From NCBI RefSeq assembly GCF_003461955.1, contig NZ_QTYB01000003.1, positions 178,309-242,308 on the forward strand: a DNA stretch of 64,000 nt. The letters run 5' to 3'. The DNA comes from Ruminococcus sp. AM36-2AA (GTDB lineage Bacteria > Bacillota > Clostridia > Lachnospirales > Lachnospiraceae). Below are positions 1-8,630 of this stretch, piece by piece. Positions within the stretch are counted from its first letter, which is position 1. Each line of letters starts with the position of its first letter. The notes under the pieces were generated by a model, which was given only the letters and a program-made list of their open reading frames with translations, did not search any database and was not told where the DNA came from. Position numbers and translations under genes: made by a program.

Positions 1-109
1 TGCTGCGATCCAGCTTGCAAAACGCCCGGAGAACAAGGGAAAAGTGATCGTAGCGCTTCTTCCGGACAGTGGAGACCGTTACTACTCCACACCACTGTTT
101 ACAAAATAA
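1..109 (+). CDS. cysK: Cysteine synthase, C-terminal end (partial)
   Basis: The last 35 codons of a gene that begins outside the window, read in the frame starting at base 2 and stopping with TAA at 107-109. The tail contains [17 protein letters not shown], the characteristic C-terminal signature of O-acetylserine sulfhydrylase, a PLP enzyme making cysteine from O-acetylserine and sulfide in the cytoplasm. A strong terminator follows at 164. The next gene is an Rrf2-family regulator, a family that includes the cysteine regulator CymR, so a regulatory link is possible but only inferred. The identification rests on this short conserved tail. Confidence 0.85.
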   Translation, partial: AAIQLAKRPENKGKVIVALLPDSGDRYYSTPLFTK

Positions 110-163
110 TCGATCCGAAGACCGCTTCTTTTGCCCCGAAGCGTGATCCTGCGGGATTATTTA

Positions 164-213
164 CGGCGCTCCTGAATGCCTGTCCAAGCAGGCTGCCGGA
201 GCGCCGGTTTTAT
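164..213 (+). terminator. Rho-independent terminator of cysK
   Basis: A perfect 9-bp stem, CGGCGCTCC (164-172) with GGAGCGCCG (198-206), is followed by TTTTATTCTT. The loop holds a smaller GCCTG/CAGGC stem. Confidence 0.85.
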
Positions 214-224
214 TCTTATTTACA

Positions 225-253
225 TTGTATCAGATAGTTTTTTAGGGTATAAT
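225..253 (+). promoter_or_regulatory. Promoter of the Rrf2 gene
   Basis: The -10 box TATAAT lies at 248-253 and a poor -35 box TTGTAT at 225-230, with a 17-bp spacer. A weak -35 would fit regulated or autoregulated transcription. Confidence 0.5.
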
Positions 254-259
254 AGAGAA

Positions 260-474
260 AACAAACAAAACCTATTAACAATATAAAGAATAAAGTCTGC
301 AAAGCAGATTCTGCTTCCTATGAAAGAAGATACAGGAAGCTGCCTGTGCATCACAGAGAAGGGTGCCGGTCATGGAATACAGAGGAATATTTCCGGCTGA
401 ACAGCTGCACAATAACAGAAAGAGCAAAAGACTATAAATAAGAAGAATACTGAAATATTGGAGGTAAATATTAC
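260..474 (+). other. Leader region of the Rrf2 gene
   Basis: About 215 bases separate the predicted transcription start from the ATG. The region holds a small hairpin TCTGC-AAA-GCAGA (296-308) and a 26-codon reading frame (320-400) with two cysteines separated by one residue but no good ribosome-binding site. No riboswitch class was recognised. Confidence 0.4.
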
Positions 475-909
475 ATGAGGATTTCTACAAGAGGAAGATA
501 TGCGCTGAGACTGATGTTGGATCTTGCTACAAATTATACAGGAAAACCGATCCGCCTGAAGGATGTGGCGAAGCGTCAGGGGATTTCCGATAAATATCTG
601 GAGCAGATCATCTCCATCCTGAACAAAGCAGGCTTTGTCCGCAGTGTCCGTGGTCCTCAGGGAGGCTATGCACTGCAGCAGACCCCGGATAAATACACCG
701 TCGGAATGATCCTTCGCCTCACAGAAGGAAGCCTTTCCCCTGTGGAATGTCTGGACGACAACGGAGCCTTCTGTGAACGTGAGGAGAACTGTGTCACCCA
801 GATCCTCTGGAAAAAGCTGGACGATGCTATCAAAGGTGTGGTGGATCATATAACACTGGAAGACCTGATGAACTGGCAATCTGTCAAGGCAGACGAATAC
901 ATCATATAA
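475..909 (+). CDS. Rrf2 family transcriptional regulator (IscR/CymR-like)
   Basis: A 144-residue winged-helix DNA-binding protein. The N-terminus MRISTRGRYALRLM and the wing RGPQGGYAL (residues 59-67) are family hallmarks. Three cysteines, C92, C100 and C106, sit where IscR binds its [2Fe-2S] cluster (C92, C98, C104 in E. coli), so this is probably an iron-sulfur or redox-responsive regulator rather than a CymR type lacking cysteines. It follows cysK but has its own promoter and terminator. Start supported by TTGGAGG upstream. Its target genes are not shown by the sequence; Fe-S biogenesis or cysteine metabolism are the family precedents. Confidence 0.85.
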   Translation: MRISTRGRYALRLMLDLATNYTGKPIRLKDVAKRQGISDKYLEQIISILNKAGFVRSVRGPQGGYALQQTPDKYTVGMILRLTEGSLSPVECLDDNGAFCEREENCVTQILWKKLDDAIKGVVDHITLEDLMNWQSVKADEYII

Positions 910-937
910 AAAAAAGCTGCGCAAGCAGCTTTTTTTT
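908..937 (+). terminator. Terminator of the Rrf2 gene
   Basis: AAAAAAGCTGC, loop GCAA, GCAGC and a run of T residues. The A-rich left arm makes it potentially bidirectional. Confidence 0.85.
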
Positions 938-949
938 ATATCACATTTT

Positions 950-1004
950 TTTACTAACATTTTACAAAACCGCGATTTTATATTTTACCTTCCATTTCTA
1001 TAAT
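950..1004 (+). promoter_or_regulatory. pst promoter with Pho-box-like repeats
   Basis: A perfect -10 box TATAAT at 999-1004 lacks a good -35 box. Upstream are TTTACT (950-955), TTTACA (961-966) and TTTACC (984-989). The first two are 11 bp apart, the spacing of TTAACA-type half sites in PhoP/PhoB boxes. An activator-dependent phosphate-starvation promoter is inferred. Confidence 0.45.
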
Positions 1005-1065
1005 AACACCTGTACTTAAGCAGTGAGCAAGTAAAAATGATCATAGAAACGAGGAGAAAAAAATC

Positions 1066-1929
1066 ATGAAAAAAAGAATCGCAGGTATTTTAACAGCAGC
1101 ACTTATCGGAACTACAGTAATGGGAACTGTTGCAATGGCAGCACCATCCGGAGCGATCGACGTAATTTCCCGTGAGGACGGATCCGGAACACGTGGAGCA
1201 TTCGTGGAGCTGTTTGGGATCGAAGAAGAAAAAGACGGCGAGAAAGTAGATATGACAACACAGGAAGCAAGCATCACAAACAACACAGATGTAATGCTTA
1301 CCACAGTAGCAGGCGATGAGAACTCTATCGGATATGTATCCCTTGGTTCTCTTAACGATACAGTAAAGGCAGTAAAGATCGACGGAGCAGAGGCAACAGC
1401 AGAGAACGTTGCAGACGATACATACAAGGTAGCACGTCCGTTCAACATCGTAACAGGCGACAAGCTCAGCGATGCAGCACAGGATTTCATCAACTACATC
1501 ATGAGCTCTGACGGACAGGACATCATCGAAAAAGAAGGCTACATCAAAGTAGATGAAAAAGCAGAGGCATACAAAGCCGGAGATGCAAAAGGCAAAGTCG
1601 TAGTTATGGGATCTTCTTCCGTAGGACCTGTAATGGAGAAGCTTGCAGAGGCATATCAGAAAACAAACAAAAACATCACAGTAGAAGTTCAGGTCAGCGA
1701 CTCCACAACAGGAATCAATAGCGCAACAGAGGGTGTATGTGATATCGGAATGGCATCCCGTGAGCTGAAGGACGAGGAAACAGAGAAAGGTGTTAAAGCT
1801 ACAGAGATCGCAAAAGATGGTATCGCAGTCATCGTAAACAACGACAATGATCTTGAGGAGCTTTCAAGTGACCAGGTAAAATCCATCTTCACAGGTGACA
1901 TCACAGACTGGGAAGACGTGACCAAATAA
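1066..1929 (+). CDS. pstS: Phosphate ABC transporter substrate-binding protein (circularly permuted PstS)
   Basis: A 287-residue exported phosphate-binding protein feeding PstCAB. Residues 1-25 form a signal peptide ending AMA; there is no lipobox cysteine. The order of the fold is swapped relative to ordinary PstS. Here ISREDGSGTRGAF (34-46), normally in the second half, comes first and runs to EKEGYI; the normally N-terminal block GSSSVGPVMEKLAEAY (182 onward), with DIGMASREL and IFTGDITDW, comes last. All phosphate-contact motifs (GSSS, SREDGSGTR, CDIGMASR) are present, so it should be functional. It heads the pst operon, with GAGGAG before the ATG. The permutation also occurs in my recollection of other Lachnospiraceae PstS proteins, so it is probably lineage-wide. 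Confidence 0.9.
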   Translation: MKKRIAGILTAALIGTTVMGTVAMAAPSGAIDVISREDGSGTRGAFVELFGIEEEKDGEKVDMTTQEASITNNTDVMLTTVAGDENSIGYVSLGSLNDTVKAVKIDGAEATAENVADDTYKVARPFNIVTGDKLSDAAQDFINYIMSSDGQDIIEKEGYIKVDEKAEAYKAGDAKGKVVVMGSSSVGPVMEKLAEAYQKTNKNITVEVQVSDSTTGINSATEGVCDIGMASRELKDEETEKGVKATEIAKDGIAVIVNNDNDLEELSSDQVKSIFTGDITDWEDVTK

Positions 1930-1965
1930 ATTTCCGGATAAAAAACGATTGAAGTATCTTACAAA

Positions 1966-2000
1966 GAGCGGCGATCATGACAAGGTCAGGAAAGCCGCTC
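1966..2000 (+). other. Intercistronic hairpin between pstS and pstC
   Basis: GAGCGGC (1966-1972) pairs with GCCGCTC (1994-2000) with no T tract. Such hairpins after binding-protein genes often stabilise the upstream mRNA or reduce read-through, giving more binding protein than permease; that role is inferred. Confidence 0.5.
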
Positions 2001-2052
2001 CGTTATATATCAGCACAGTGGATATCCACTGGGACAGAGAGAAAGGTGTCTT

Positions 2053-2910
2053 ATGAATCATTTAGGAGAAAAGGCCATGAAGGTCGTTTTTCTCATTGCG
2101 GCCTGTGCATCGGTTCTTGCAGTATTTCTTATTTGTGTGTTCCTTTTTGCAAACGGCCTTCCTGCAATGGGAAAGATCGGTCCCTTAAAATTCCTCTTCG
2201 GAACAGAATGGAGACCAACAAACGATAAATTCGGAATCCTGCCAATGATCGTGGCAAGTATTTATGTAACTGCAGGAGCAATCCTTATCGGAGTTCCGAT
2301 CGCACTTTTTACATCCGTATTTATGGCAAGATATTGCCCGAAAAAAATCTATAAACCACTGAAATCCGGTATTGAGCTTATGGCAGGCGTTCCATCCATC
2401 GTATATGGCTATTTTGGTCTGGTTCTCCTGGTACCGCTGATCCGCCAGCTGTTCGGAGGAACCGGAAGCAGTATGCTGGCAGCATGTATCCTTCTGGGAA
2501 TCATGATCCTTCCAACCATCATCGGAGTTACGGAATCCGCAGTACGAAGCGTTCCGGAAAGCTACTATGAAGGTTCACTTGCACTTGGCGCAACAAAAGA
2601 AAGAAGCATTTTCTTTGTTATGCTTCCGGCAGCAAAGTCCGGAATCCTGGCAGGCGTTGTCCTTGGGATCGGACGTGCCATCGGTGAGACCATGGCCGTG
2701 ATCATGGTAGCCGGAAACCAGCCACGTATGCCCAAGGGACTTCTTCAGGGTGTCCGTACCATGACTGCAAACATCGTAACAGAGATGGGATATGCATCAG
2801 GACTTCACAGAGAAGCACTGATCGCAACAGGAGTTGTGCTCTTTGTATTTATCCTCATCATCAACTTAAGTCTTTCACTGCTGAACAGGAGGGCGGAACA
2901 TGCAAACTAA
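2053..2910 (+). CDS. pstC: Phosphate ABC transporter permease PstC
   Basis: A 285-residue integral membrane subunit of the high-affinity phosphate importer, with about six hydrophobic segments. It carries the inner-membrane component (EAA-type) loop around SYYEGSLALGATKERS and the conserved GIGRAIGETMAVIMVAGN stretch typical of PstC. AAAGGTG precedes the ATG. The 3' end overlaps pstA by 11 bases, indicating translational coupling. It pairs with PstA to form the channel energised by PstB. Confidence 0.95.
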   Translation: MNHLGEKAMKVVFLIAACASVLAVFLICVFLFANGLPAMGKIGPLKFLFGTEWRPTNDKFGILPMIVASIYVTAGAILIGVPIALFTSVFMARYCPKKIYKPLKSGIELMAGVPSIVYGYFGLVLLVPLIRQLFGGTGSSMLAACILLGIMILPTIIGVTESAVRSVPESYYEGSLALGATKERSIFFVMLPAAKSGILAGVVLGIGRAIGETMAVIMVAGNQPRMPKGLLQGVRTMTANIVTEMGYASGLHREALIATGVVLFVFILIINLSLSLLNRRAEHAN

Positions 2911-3814
2911 CGTATCTGTAGCCGCAGATCCTGCGGCGGAAACTACTATGAAGAAAAGAAATACAATTTCTCTGGGAGACCAGCTGAAATCCTACACCAG
3001 ACATCCTGGCGCGGGAATCTTGGCATTCCTTACATTACTTGGTGCAGTACTTACCTTTGCATTGCTGTTTTTCCTGATTGGCTATGTGTTGGTAAAAGGT
3101 ATCCCTTACCTGAACGCAAGCCTGTTCAGTTTTACCTATACCTCAGAGAACGTTTCCCTTCTCCCTTCTTTGATCAACACTTTGATCATGACACTGGTAT
3201 CTCTGGCCATTGCGGCACCGATTGGAATTTTTGCAGCGATCTTCCTTGTAGAATATGCAAAAAAAGGCAGCCGTTTTGTAAAACTGATCCGTATCACCGC
3301 AGAAACACTTTCCGGCATTCCATCCATCGTATATGGTCTGTTCGGTATGCTGTTCTTTGTAACTGCGCTGCACTGGGGCATGTCTCTTCTTTCCGGTGCC
3401 CTGACCATGGTGATCATGGTACTTCCCCTGATCATGCGTACCGCTGAGGAAGCGCTGAAATCCGTTCCGGATTCTTACCGTGAGGCAAGCTTCGGACTTG
3501 GAGCAGGCAAGCTCCGTACTATTTTTACTATCGTACTTCCCTCCGCAGTTCCCGGAATCCTGGCAGGTGTGATCCTGGCCATCGGACGTGTGGTAGGCGA
3601 GACAGCAGCACTTCTTTATACCTCCGGTACTGTTGCGGCAGTTCCAAACAGCCTGATGGGTTCCGGACGTACCCTGGCACTTCACATGTATGTGCTTTCC
3701 AGCGAGGGACTTCATGTAAACCAGGCATCTGCAACAGCAGTAGTCATTCTGGCATTTGTACTTGTTATCAACGGACTGTCCGGTCTGGTAGCCAGAAAAA
3801 TTGCGAAAGGATAA
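2900..3814 (+). CDS. pstA: Phosphate ABC transporter permease PstA
   Basis: A 304-residue membrane permease, partner of PstC. Roughly 35 polar N-terminal residues precede the first transmembrane helix. It shows ETLSGIPSIVYGLFGM, the coupling loop SYREASFGLGAGKLRT, and AIGRVVGETAALLYTSG, all usual in PstA. AGGAGGG lies before the ATG inside pstC. A later in-frame ATG at 2948 could give a shorter N-terminus, but it lacks a comparable ribosome-binding site. Confidence 0.95.
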   Translation: MQTNVSVAADPAAETTMKKRNTISLGDQLKSYTRHPGAGILAFLTLLGAVLTFALLFFLIGYVLVKGIPYLNASLFSFTYTSENVSLLPSLINTLIMTLVSLAIAAPIGIFAAIFLVEYAKKGSRFVKLIRITAETLSGIPSIVYGLFGMLFFVTALHWGMSLLSGALTMVIMVLPLIMRTAEEALKSVPDSYREASFGLGAGKLRTIFTIVLPSAVPGILAGVILAIGRVVGETAALLYTSGTVAAVPNSLMGSGRTLALHMYVLSSEGLHVNQASATAVVILAFVLVINGLSGLVARKIAKG

Positions 3815-3823
3815 TGATCGATC

Positions 3824-4582
3824 ATGAGTGAAAATACAAAAATTTCAATTGACAATATGAATCTCCATTACGGAAACTTTCATGCCCTGAAGGGAATCAA
3901 TATGGAGATCCCGGAAAAAGAGATCACAGCATTTATCGGACCAAGCGGCTGTGGTAAATCCACACTTCTGAAATCCTTAAACCGTATGAACGACCTTGTG
4001 GAAGGCTGTTCCATCACAGGAAAGGTAGAGCTTGACGGGGAAGATATTTACGGAGATATGGACGTGAATCTTCTGCGTAAACGTGTGGGAATGGTATTCC
4101 AGAAGCCCAATCCGTTCCCGATGAGCATTTATGATAATATTGCATACGGTCCGAGAACACACGGTATCCGTTCCAAGGCAAAGCTGGATGAGATCGTGGA
4201 AAAATCTCTCCGTGATGCGGCAATCTGGGATGAGGTCAAGGATCGCCTGAAAAAAAGTGCTCTTGGAATGTCAGGCGGACAGCAGCAGCGTCTCTGCATT
4301 GCCCGTGCCCTGGCAGTACAGCCGGAGGTGCTTCTTATGGATGAGCCTACATCTGCCCTGGACCCGATCTCCACTTCCAAGATCGAGGATCTGGCAGTAG
4401 AGCTTAAAAAGGATTACACCATTGTCATGGTCACACATAACATGCAGCAGGCAACCCGTATCTCCGACAAGACAGCATTTTTCCTTCTTGGTGAGGTTGT
4501 GGAATTTGCGGATACAGACAAGCTGTTCTCCATGCCGGCAGATAAGCGTACAGAGGATTATATTACAGGAAGGTTTGGTTGA
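3824..4582 (+). CDS. pstB: Phosphate ABC transporter ATP-binding protein PstB
   Basis: A 252-residue cytoplasmic ATPase that drives phosphate uptake. Walker A is GPSGCGKST (39-47), the ABC signature is MSGGQQQR (from residue 149), and Walker B is [12 protein letters not shown], followed by the switch histidine in [10 protein letters not shown]. Length is that of a typical PstB. It starts 9 bases after pstA and is followed 4 bases later by phoU. Confidence 0.97.
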   Translation: MSENTKISIDNMNLHYGNFHALKGINMEIPEKEITAFIGPSGCGKSTLLKSLNRMNDLVEGCSITGKVELDGEDIYGDMDVNLLRKRVGMVFQKPNPFPMSIYDNIAYGPRTHGIRSKAKLDEIVEKSLRDAAIWDEVKDRLKKSALGMSGGQQQRLCIARALAVQPEVLLMDEPTSALDPISTSKIEDLAVELKKDYTIVMVTHNMQQATRISDKTAFFLLGEVVEFADTDKLFSMPADKRTEDYITGRFG

Positions 4583-4586
4583 GATT

Positions 4587-5270
4587 ATGTCAGAACGTTT
4601 TGTAAGACAGCTGGAAGAGCTTCACGTGGAACTGATCACCATGGGAAGTCTCTGCGAAAAAGCAATTTCACTTTCTGCCAAAGCTATTCAGGGTGAAGGC
4701 GGGATGACTCTCATTGGAAAGATCTTTGAGACGGAAAAAGAGATCGATGCACAGGAAAAAGAGATTGAAAATCTCTGCATGAAGCTTCTTCTTCATGAGC
4801 ATCCGGTAGCCGGAGATCTGCGATCCATTTCCGCAGCGCTGAAGATGATCTCCGATATGGAACGCATCGGTGATCAGGCAGCAGATATTGCGGATCTGTC
4901 CAAGCATATCGAGGACAAAGCATTTACCGGAAACAGCATCAACATCCGGAAGATGGCTGAGGATACAGTCCGCATGGTGACAGAAAGCATTGATGCTTTT
5001 GTAAAGGGCGATCTGGAACTCTGCAGACAGGTGATCAATGATGATGACAAGGTAGATAATGCGTTTAATGAGATCAAGGAAAAACTGGTTGAAATCTTAA
5101 GCAGCGGAAGCCCGGATGCCAGATTGGGGCTTGACATTCTCATGGCTGCGAAGTATTTTGAACGTATCGGTGATCACGCAGTAAACATTGCGGAGTGGGT
5201 AGAATACTCCATTACCGGAGTCCACAGAAGCAGCGCCAGTCACACGGACAATTATCTTACCGGAGAATGA
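4587..5270 (+). CDS. phoU: Phosphate signalling regulator PhoU
   Basis: A 227-residue all-helical protein with two PhoU repeats. Each repeat ends in the family metal-binding motif: ISDMERIGDQAADIA in the first and AKYFERIGDHAVNIAEWV in the second. PhoU connects the Pst transporter with the PhoR kinase and silences the Pho response when phosphate is plentiful. Translation was placed at ATG 4587, just after pstB with GGAAGG upstream; a longer in-frame extension inside pstB is rejected. Its stop overlaps the start of the kinase gene (ATGA). Confidence 0.95.
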   Translation: MSERFVRQLEELHVELITMGSLCEKAISLSAKAIQGEGGMTLIGKIFETEKEIDAQEKEIENLCMKLLLHEHPVAGDLRSISAALKMISDMERIGDQAADIADLSKHIEDKAFTGNSINIRKMAEDTVRMVTESIDAFVKGDLELCRQVINDDDKVDNAFNEIKEKLVEILSSGSPDARLGLDILMAAKYFERIGDHAVNIAEWVEYSITGVHRSSASHTDNYLTGE

Positions 5271-6961
5271 TTATTTTGAGTAAAAAAATATTTAAGTATA
5301 TTATGCTGGTCTCATCCATGGTTACCGTGCTGGGACTGGCATTTGTCATTGGTATCCTTTCTCATTCATTCCAGCGTCAGCTGATGAATGAGCTGAAAAA
5401 AGAAGCTGTTTTCATTTCCAGAGGAGTAGAAGCAGCAGGGACAGATTATCTGGATCAGCTGAGTAACACAGATTCCAGGATTACCTATGTGGATGAAAGT
5501 GGAAAAGTCCTCTATGATAATGAAGCAGATGTGGAAAATATGGAGAATCACGGTCACAGAAAAGAAATCCGTGAGGCAGAGCTTAACGGAGAAGGAGAAG
5601 ATGAGAGAATGTCTTCCACGCTTTCCGAAAAGACCATGTACTATGCGCTGCGCCTGGACAATGGCAATGTTCTTCGTGTCTCCAGCACCCAGAAATCAGC
5701 TTTTGCGCTTGTGTGGCAGCTGGTACCGCCGCTTTTGGGCGTATTGTTTCTGATTCTTGTTCTTTCTGCGGTATTTGCTTCCAGACTTTCCGGCAGGGTG
5801 GTGGAACCTCTTAACAATCTGGATCTGGAACATCCTGAAGAAATTAATGTGTATGAAGAGGTGGAACCTCTTATCAGCAAAATTTACCGTCAGAACCGTC
5901 AGATCCGTCTGCAGCTTGAGGCGGCCAGAAGACAGCAGAAAGAATTCTCCATTATTACGGAGAACATGCAGGAGGGTCTTCTTGTGATCGACCGTTATAC
6001 CATGGTACTTTCCGGAAACTCCAGTGTCGGGAAGCTTCTTAAGGTAAACGAGATCAGAACCGGGGAAAGCGTATATCTTCTGAACCGTTCCGAGGACTTC
6101 AGAGGTGTTGTGGAGCAGGTTCTTGAAGGAAATCATGAGGACAAAATTCTCCGTCTGGATGGCAGCGACATCCAGGTGATCGCCAATCCGGTCACAAGAG
6201 AAAACAAGACAGAAGGTGCGGTGATTCTTCTGGTGGACGTAACCGAAAAAGTAGAACGGGAACAGCTGCGCAGAGAATTTTCCGCCAATGTTTCCCACGA
6301 GCTGAAAACACCGCTGACTTCTATTTCCGGCTTTGCAGAGATCATGCAGGACGGATTTGTGAAGGATGAAGATGTGAAGGTTTTTGCAGGGCGCATCTAC
6401 AAGGAAGCACAGAGGCTGATCCGTCTGGTTGGGGATGTGATCCGGATCTCCCGTCTGGATGAGGGCGGATTGCCGTATCAGTGGGAAAAACTGGATCTTT
6501 ACAGTATGGTTCACGATATTTTTTCCACCTTACATGAAGCTGCCGGGAAGCAGGAAGTGCATATGTATATGGAAGGTGGAAGTACCGTGCTGGAAACCGT
6601 GCCGACGATTATGGAAGAAGTTCTCTACAATGTCTGTGATAATGCTATCAAATATAACCATCAGAGTGGAGAAGTTTTTGTACGGCTGAAGGATGAAGGA
6701 GACGTAGTTCGTGTAAATGTGCGGGATACGGGAATCGGTATTCCGAAAGAAGATCAGGAACGCATCTTTGAGCGTTTTTACCGGGTGGATAAAAGTCACT
6801 CCAAGGAAATCGGAGGAACCGGTCTTGGCCTTTCCATTGTGAAGCACGGGGTAAAAACTCTGAACGGCAGGCTGTGGCTGAACAGTGAGCCGGGACAGGG
6901 AACCGAGATCATTATGGAATTTCCGAAACATCATATGGAAAATAAAGAGGCAGCAGAGTAA
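5267..6961 (+). CDS. phoR: PhoR-like sensor histidine kinase
   Basis: A 564-residue membrane kinase. A transmembrane helix near residues 10-30 and another near 150-172 flank an extracytoplasmic loop. A degenerate HAMP-like linker and a PAS domain (QEGLLVIDRYTMV) follow. The phospho-acceptor H344 lies in SANVSHELKTPLTS, and the ATPase domain has NAIKYN, DTGIGIP and GGTGLGLSIVKHG. Location after phoU, with overlapping ATGA, marks it as the Pho kinase. Unusually, no response regulator gene lies nearby, so its PhoB/PhoP partner must be elsewhere. A TTG nine bases downstream is an alternative start. Confidence 0.88.
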   Translation: MIILSKKIFKYIMLVSSMVTVLGLAFVIGILSHSFQRQLMNELKKEAVFISRGVEAAGTDYLDQLSNTDSRITYVDESGKVLYDNEADVENMENHGHRKEIREAELNGEGEDERMSSTLSEKTMYYALRLDNGNVLRVSSTQKSAFALVWQLVPPLLGVLFLILVLSAVFASRLSGRVVEPLNNLDLEHPEEINVYEEVEPLISKIYRQNRQIRLQLEAARRQQKEFSIITENMQEGLLVIDRYTMVLSGNSSVGKLLKVNEIRTGESVYLLNRSEDFRGVVEQVLEGNHEDKILRLDGSDIQVIANPVTRENKTEGAVILLVDVTEKVEREQLRREFSANVSHELKTPLTSISGFAEIMQDGFVKDEDVKVFAGRIYKEAQRLIRLVGDVIRISRLDEGGLPYQWEKLDLYSMVHDIFSTLHEAAGKQEVHMYMEGGSTVLETVPTIMEEVLYNVCDNAIKYNHQSGEVFVRLKDEGDVVRVNVRDTGIGIPKEDQERIFERFYRVDKSHSKEIGGTGLGLSIVKHGVKTLNGRLWLNSEPGQGTEIIMEFPKHHMENKEAAE

Positions 6962-6979
6962 AAATGCTGCTTCTTTTTG
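6947..6979 (+). terminator. Terminator of the pst-pho operon
   Basis: GAGGCAGCA pairs with TGCTGCTTC (one G-U pair) and is followed by TTTTTGT. The left arm and loop overlap the phoR stop codon. Confidence 0.75.
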
Positions 6980-7007
6980 TATCAGGCTGGAGAACCGGCT
7001 TCCCAGT

Positions 7008-7036
7008 TTGACAGACCGGATGGCTTATGCTATCTT
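7008..7036 (+). promoter_or_regulatory. Promoter of the HlyC/CorC gene
   Basis: TTGACA (7008-7013), a 17-bp spacer, and TATCTT (7031-7036). Transcription would begin about 100 bases before the gene. Confidence 0.65.
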
Positions 7037-7053
7037 AAGTAGTAATAATTCGA

Positions 7054-7096
7054 AATACAAGACGGGAAAGCGGATTAGTAGTCCGCTTTCTGTATT
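7054..7096 (+). other. Leader hairpin upstream of the HlyC/CorC gene
   Basis: AATACA/TGTATT encloses the perfect stem GAAAGCGGA (7066-7074) and TCCGCTTTC (7082-7090). No T tract follows, so it is not an obvious terminator. It would fold in the 5' leader; no known riboswitch class was recognised. Confidence 0.45.
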
Positions 7097-7146
7097 ATAA
7101 CCGGTTCGGAATACTTCCGGACGACTATACTGAGGGGAATAAAAAT

Positions 7147-8475
7147 ATGATACAGGCAATTGTTTTATTGGTGTTCCTGATCTTTCTGAATTCTGTTTTC
7201 GCAGGTGCGGAAATGGCGATTCTGTCCATGAATGAAGCGAAGATGAAGGAGCTGGCAGAAGAGGGAGATCACCGGGCGCAGATTTTGATAAAGCTTACAG
7301 AACAGCCGGCACATTTTATGACAGCGATCCGTGTAACGGTAACTACGGCCGGCTTTCTGCAGAGTGCTTTTGCAGCGGAATATTTTGCACAGCCTATGAC
7401 TGCGGCACTGATAAAGGCAGGAGCAGATGTACCACAGAACATTCTGAAAATCGTATGTATGATCATTGTGACCATACTGCTTTCCTATGTAAGTCTTCTG
7501 TTCGGAGAACTGGTGCCAAGACGTCTGGGAATGAAAAATCCGGATGAGCTGTCTCTGCGTCTGGCAGGACTTCTTAAGATCGCGATGATCGCAGTCTGGC
7601 CGGCTACTGCACTTCTGACAGTAACTGCCAATGGTGTGCTGTATCTGATGGGGATCAAACCGGAAGAAAAAGAGGAGCAGGCCACAGAGGAAGAGATCCG
7701 TATGCTGCTTACAGAGGGAAATGAACAGGGCAGCATCCAGCAGGAAGAAAGCGAGATGATCCAGAATGTTTTTGACCTGGATGATACTGCGGCAGATGAG
7801 ATCTGTACACACAGAAGAGATGTGGTTGTCCTCTATATGGAGGATTCAGATGAGGAATGGGAACGGATTATCAGAGAGAACCGTCACACCTTTTATCCGG
7901 TATGCGGGGAAGACCAAGATGATATTATCCATATTCTGGACACCAGAGATTATTTCCGCCTGGATGACAGATCCAGAGAAGCTGTTCTGCAGCATGCCTG
8001 TTATTCACCGTTTTTTGTACCGGAATCCATGCGTGCCAACCTGATCTTCCGGGAAATGAGGGAAAAACGGGATTATTTTGCAGTAGTGCTGGATGAATAC
8101 GGCTGCTTTGTGGGAATTGTCACTCTGCATGATCTTGTGGAGACGCTGGTAGGAGATATTGACGACAGGACAGATCTGCCGAAGCCGGATGATATTGAGA
8201 AGACAGGAGAACATATCTGGAAAATACAGGGAGGAGCGATCCTGGATGATGTGGCAGAGGTCATAAATGTGGAGCTTCCTGTAGAAAAATATGATACTTT
8301 CAGCGGCTTTGTCTGCGGAGTTCTGGAACGTGTACCGGAGGACGGAGAACAGTTCCGATGCAGCTGGAAAAACCTGGATATTGTGGTAAATCAGGTCAGA
8401 AACCATACCGTTGTGGAGGGAATCGTTCATGTTCAGCCAGAGAAAAAAGTGCAGGAACAGAAAGAAGAGATCTGA
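7147..8475 (+). CDS. HlyC/CorC family membrane protein (DUF21-CBS)
   Basis: A 442-residue protein with an N-terminal DUF21/CNNM transmembrane domain (about residues 1-185, including NSVFAGAEMAILS and LFGELVPRRLGMKNP). A CBS pair follows (about 205-335, containing VVLDEYGCFVGIVTLHDLVE), then a C-terminal CorC/HlyC domain (IQGGAILDDVAEVI onward). Family members are annotated as haemolysins, but the better supported role is Mg2+ or other divalent-cation efflux regulated by nucleotide binding to the CBS domains. It stands alone with its own promoter. The substrate is not decidable from sequence. Confidence 0.88.
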   Translation: MIQAIVLLVFLIFLNSVFAGAEMAILSMNEAKMKELAEEGDHRAQILIKLTEQPAHFMTAIRVTVTTAGFLQSAFAAEYFAQPMTAALIKAGADVPQNILKIVCMIIVTILLSYVSLLFGELVPRRLGMKNPDELSLRLAGLLKIAMIAVWPATALLTVTANGVLYLMGIKPEEKEEQATEEEIRMLLTEGNEQGSIQQEESEMIQNVFDLDDTAADEICTHRRDVVVLYMEDSDEEWERIIRENRHTFYPVCGEDQDDIIHILDTRDYFRLDDRSREAVLQHACYSPFFVPESMRANLIFREMREKRDYFAVVLDEYGCFVGIVTLHDLVETLVGDIDDRTDLPKPDDIEKTGEHIWKIQGGAILDDVAEVINVELPVEKYDTFSGFVCGVLERVPEDGEQFRCSWKNLDIVVNQVRNHTVVEGIVHVQPEKKVQEQKEEI

Positions 8476-8560
8476 CAAAACCTTGTTCAGCCAGGTCATG
8501 AGACAGTTATCGGGAGAAAGATCTCCGGGGATTTATGGACATTTTCGAACATGTTGTTGC

Positions 8561-8589
8561 TTGAAAGTATGTTATTTTTATGACATAAT
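8561..8589 (+). promoter_or_regulatory. Promoter of the TetR-family gene
   Basis: TTGAAA (8561-8566), a 17-bp spacer, and CATAAT (8584-8589), about 40 bases before the start codon. Confidence 0.65.
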
Positions 8590-8630
8590 AAGGAAATAAC
8601 CCGAGGAAAGCTTGTGATGGGGGAGAGAAA

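Noticed and set aside
320..400. A 26-codon cysteine-containing leader peptide before the Rrf2 gene
   Set aside because: No ribosome-binding site and no attenuator hairpin; noted in the leader entry only.
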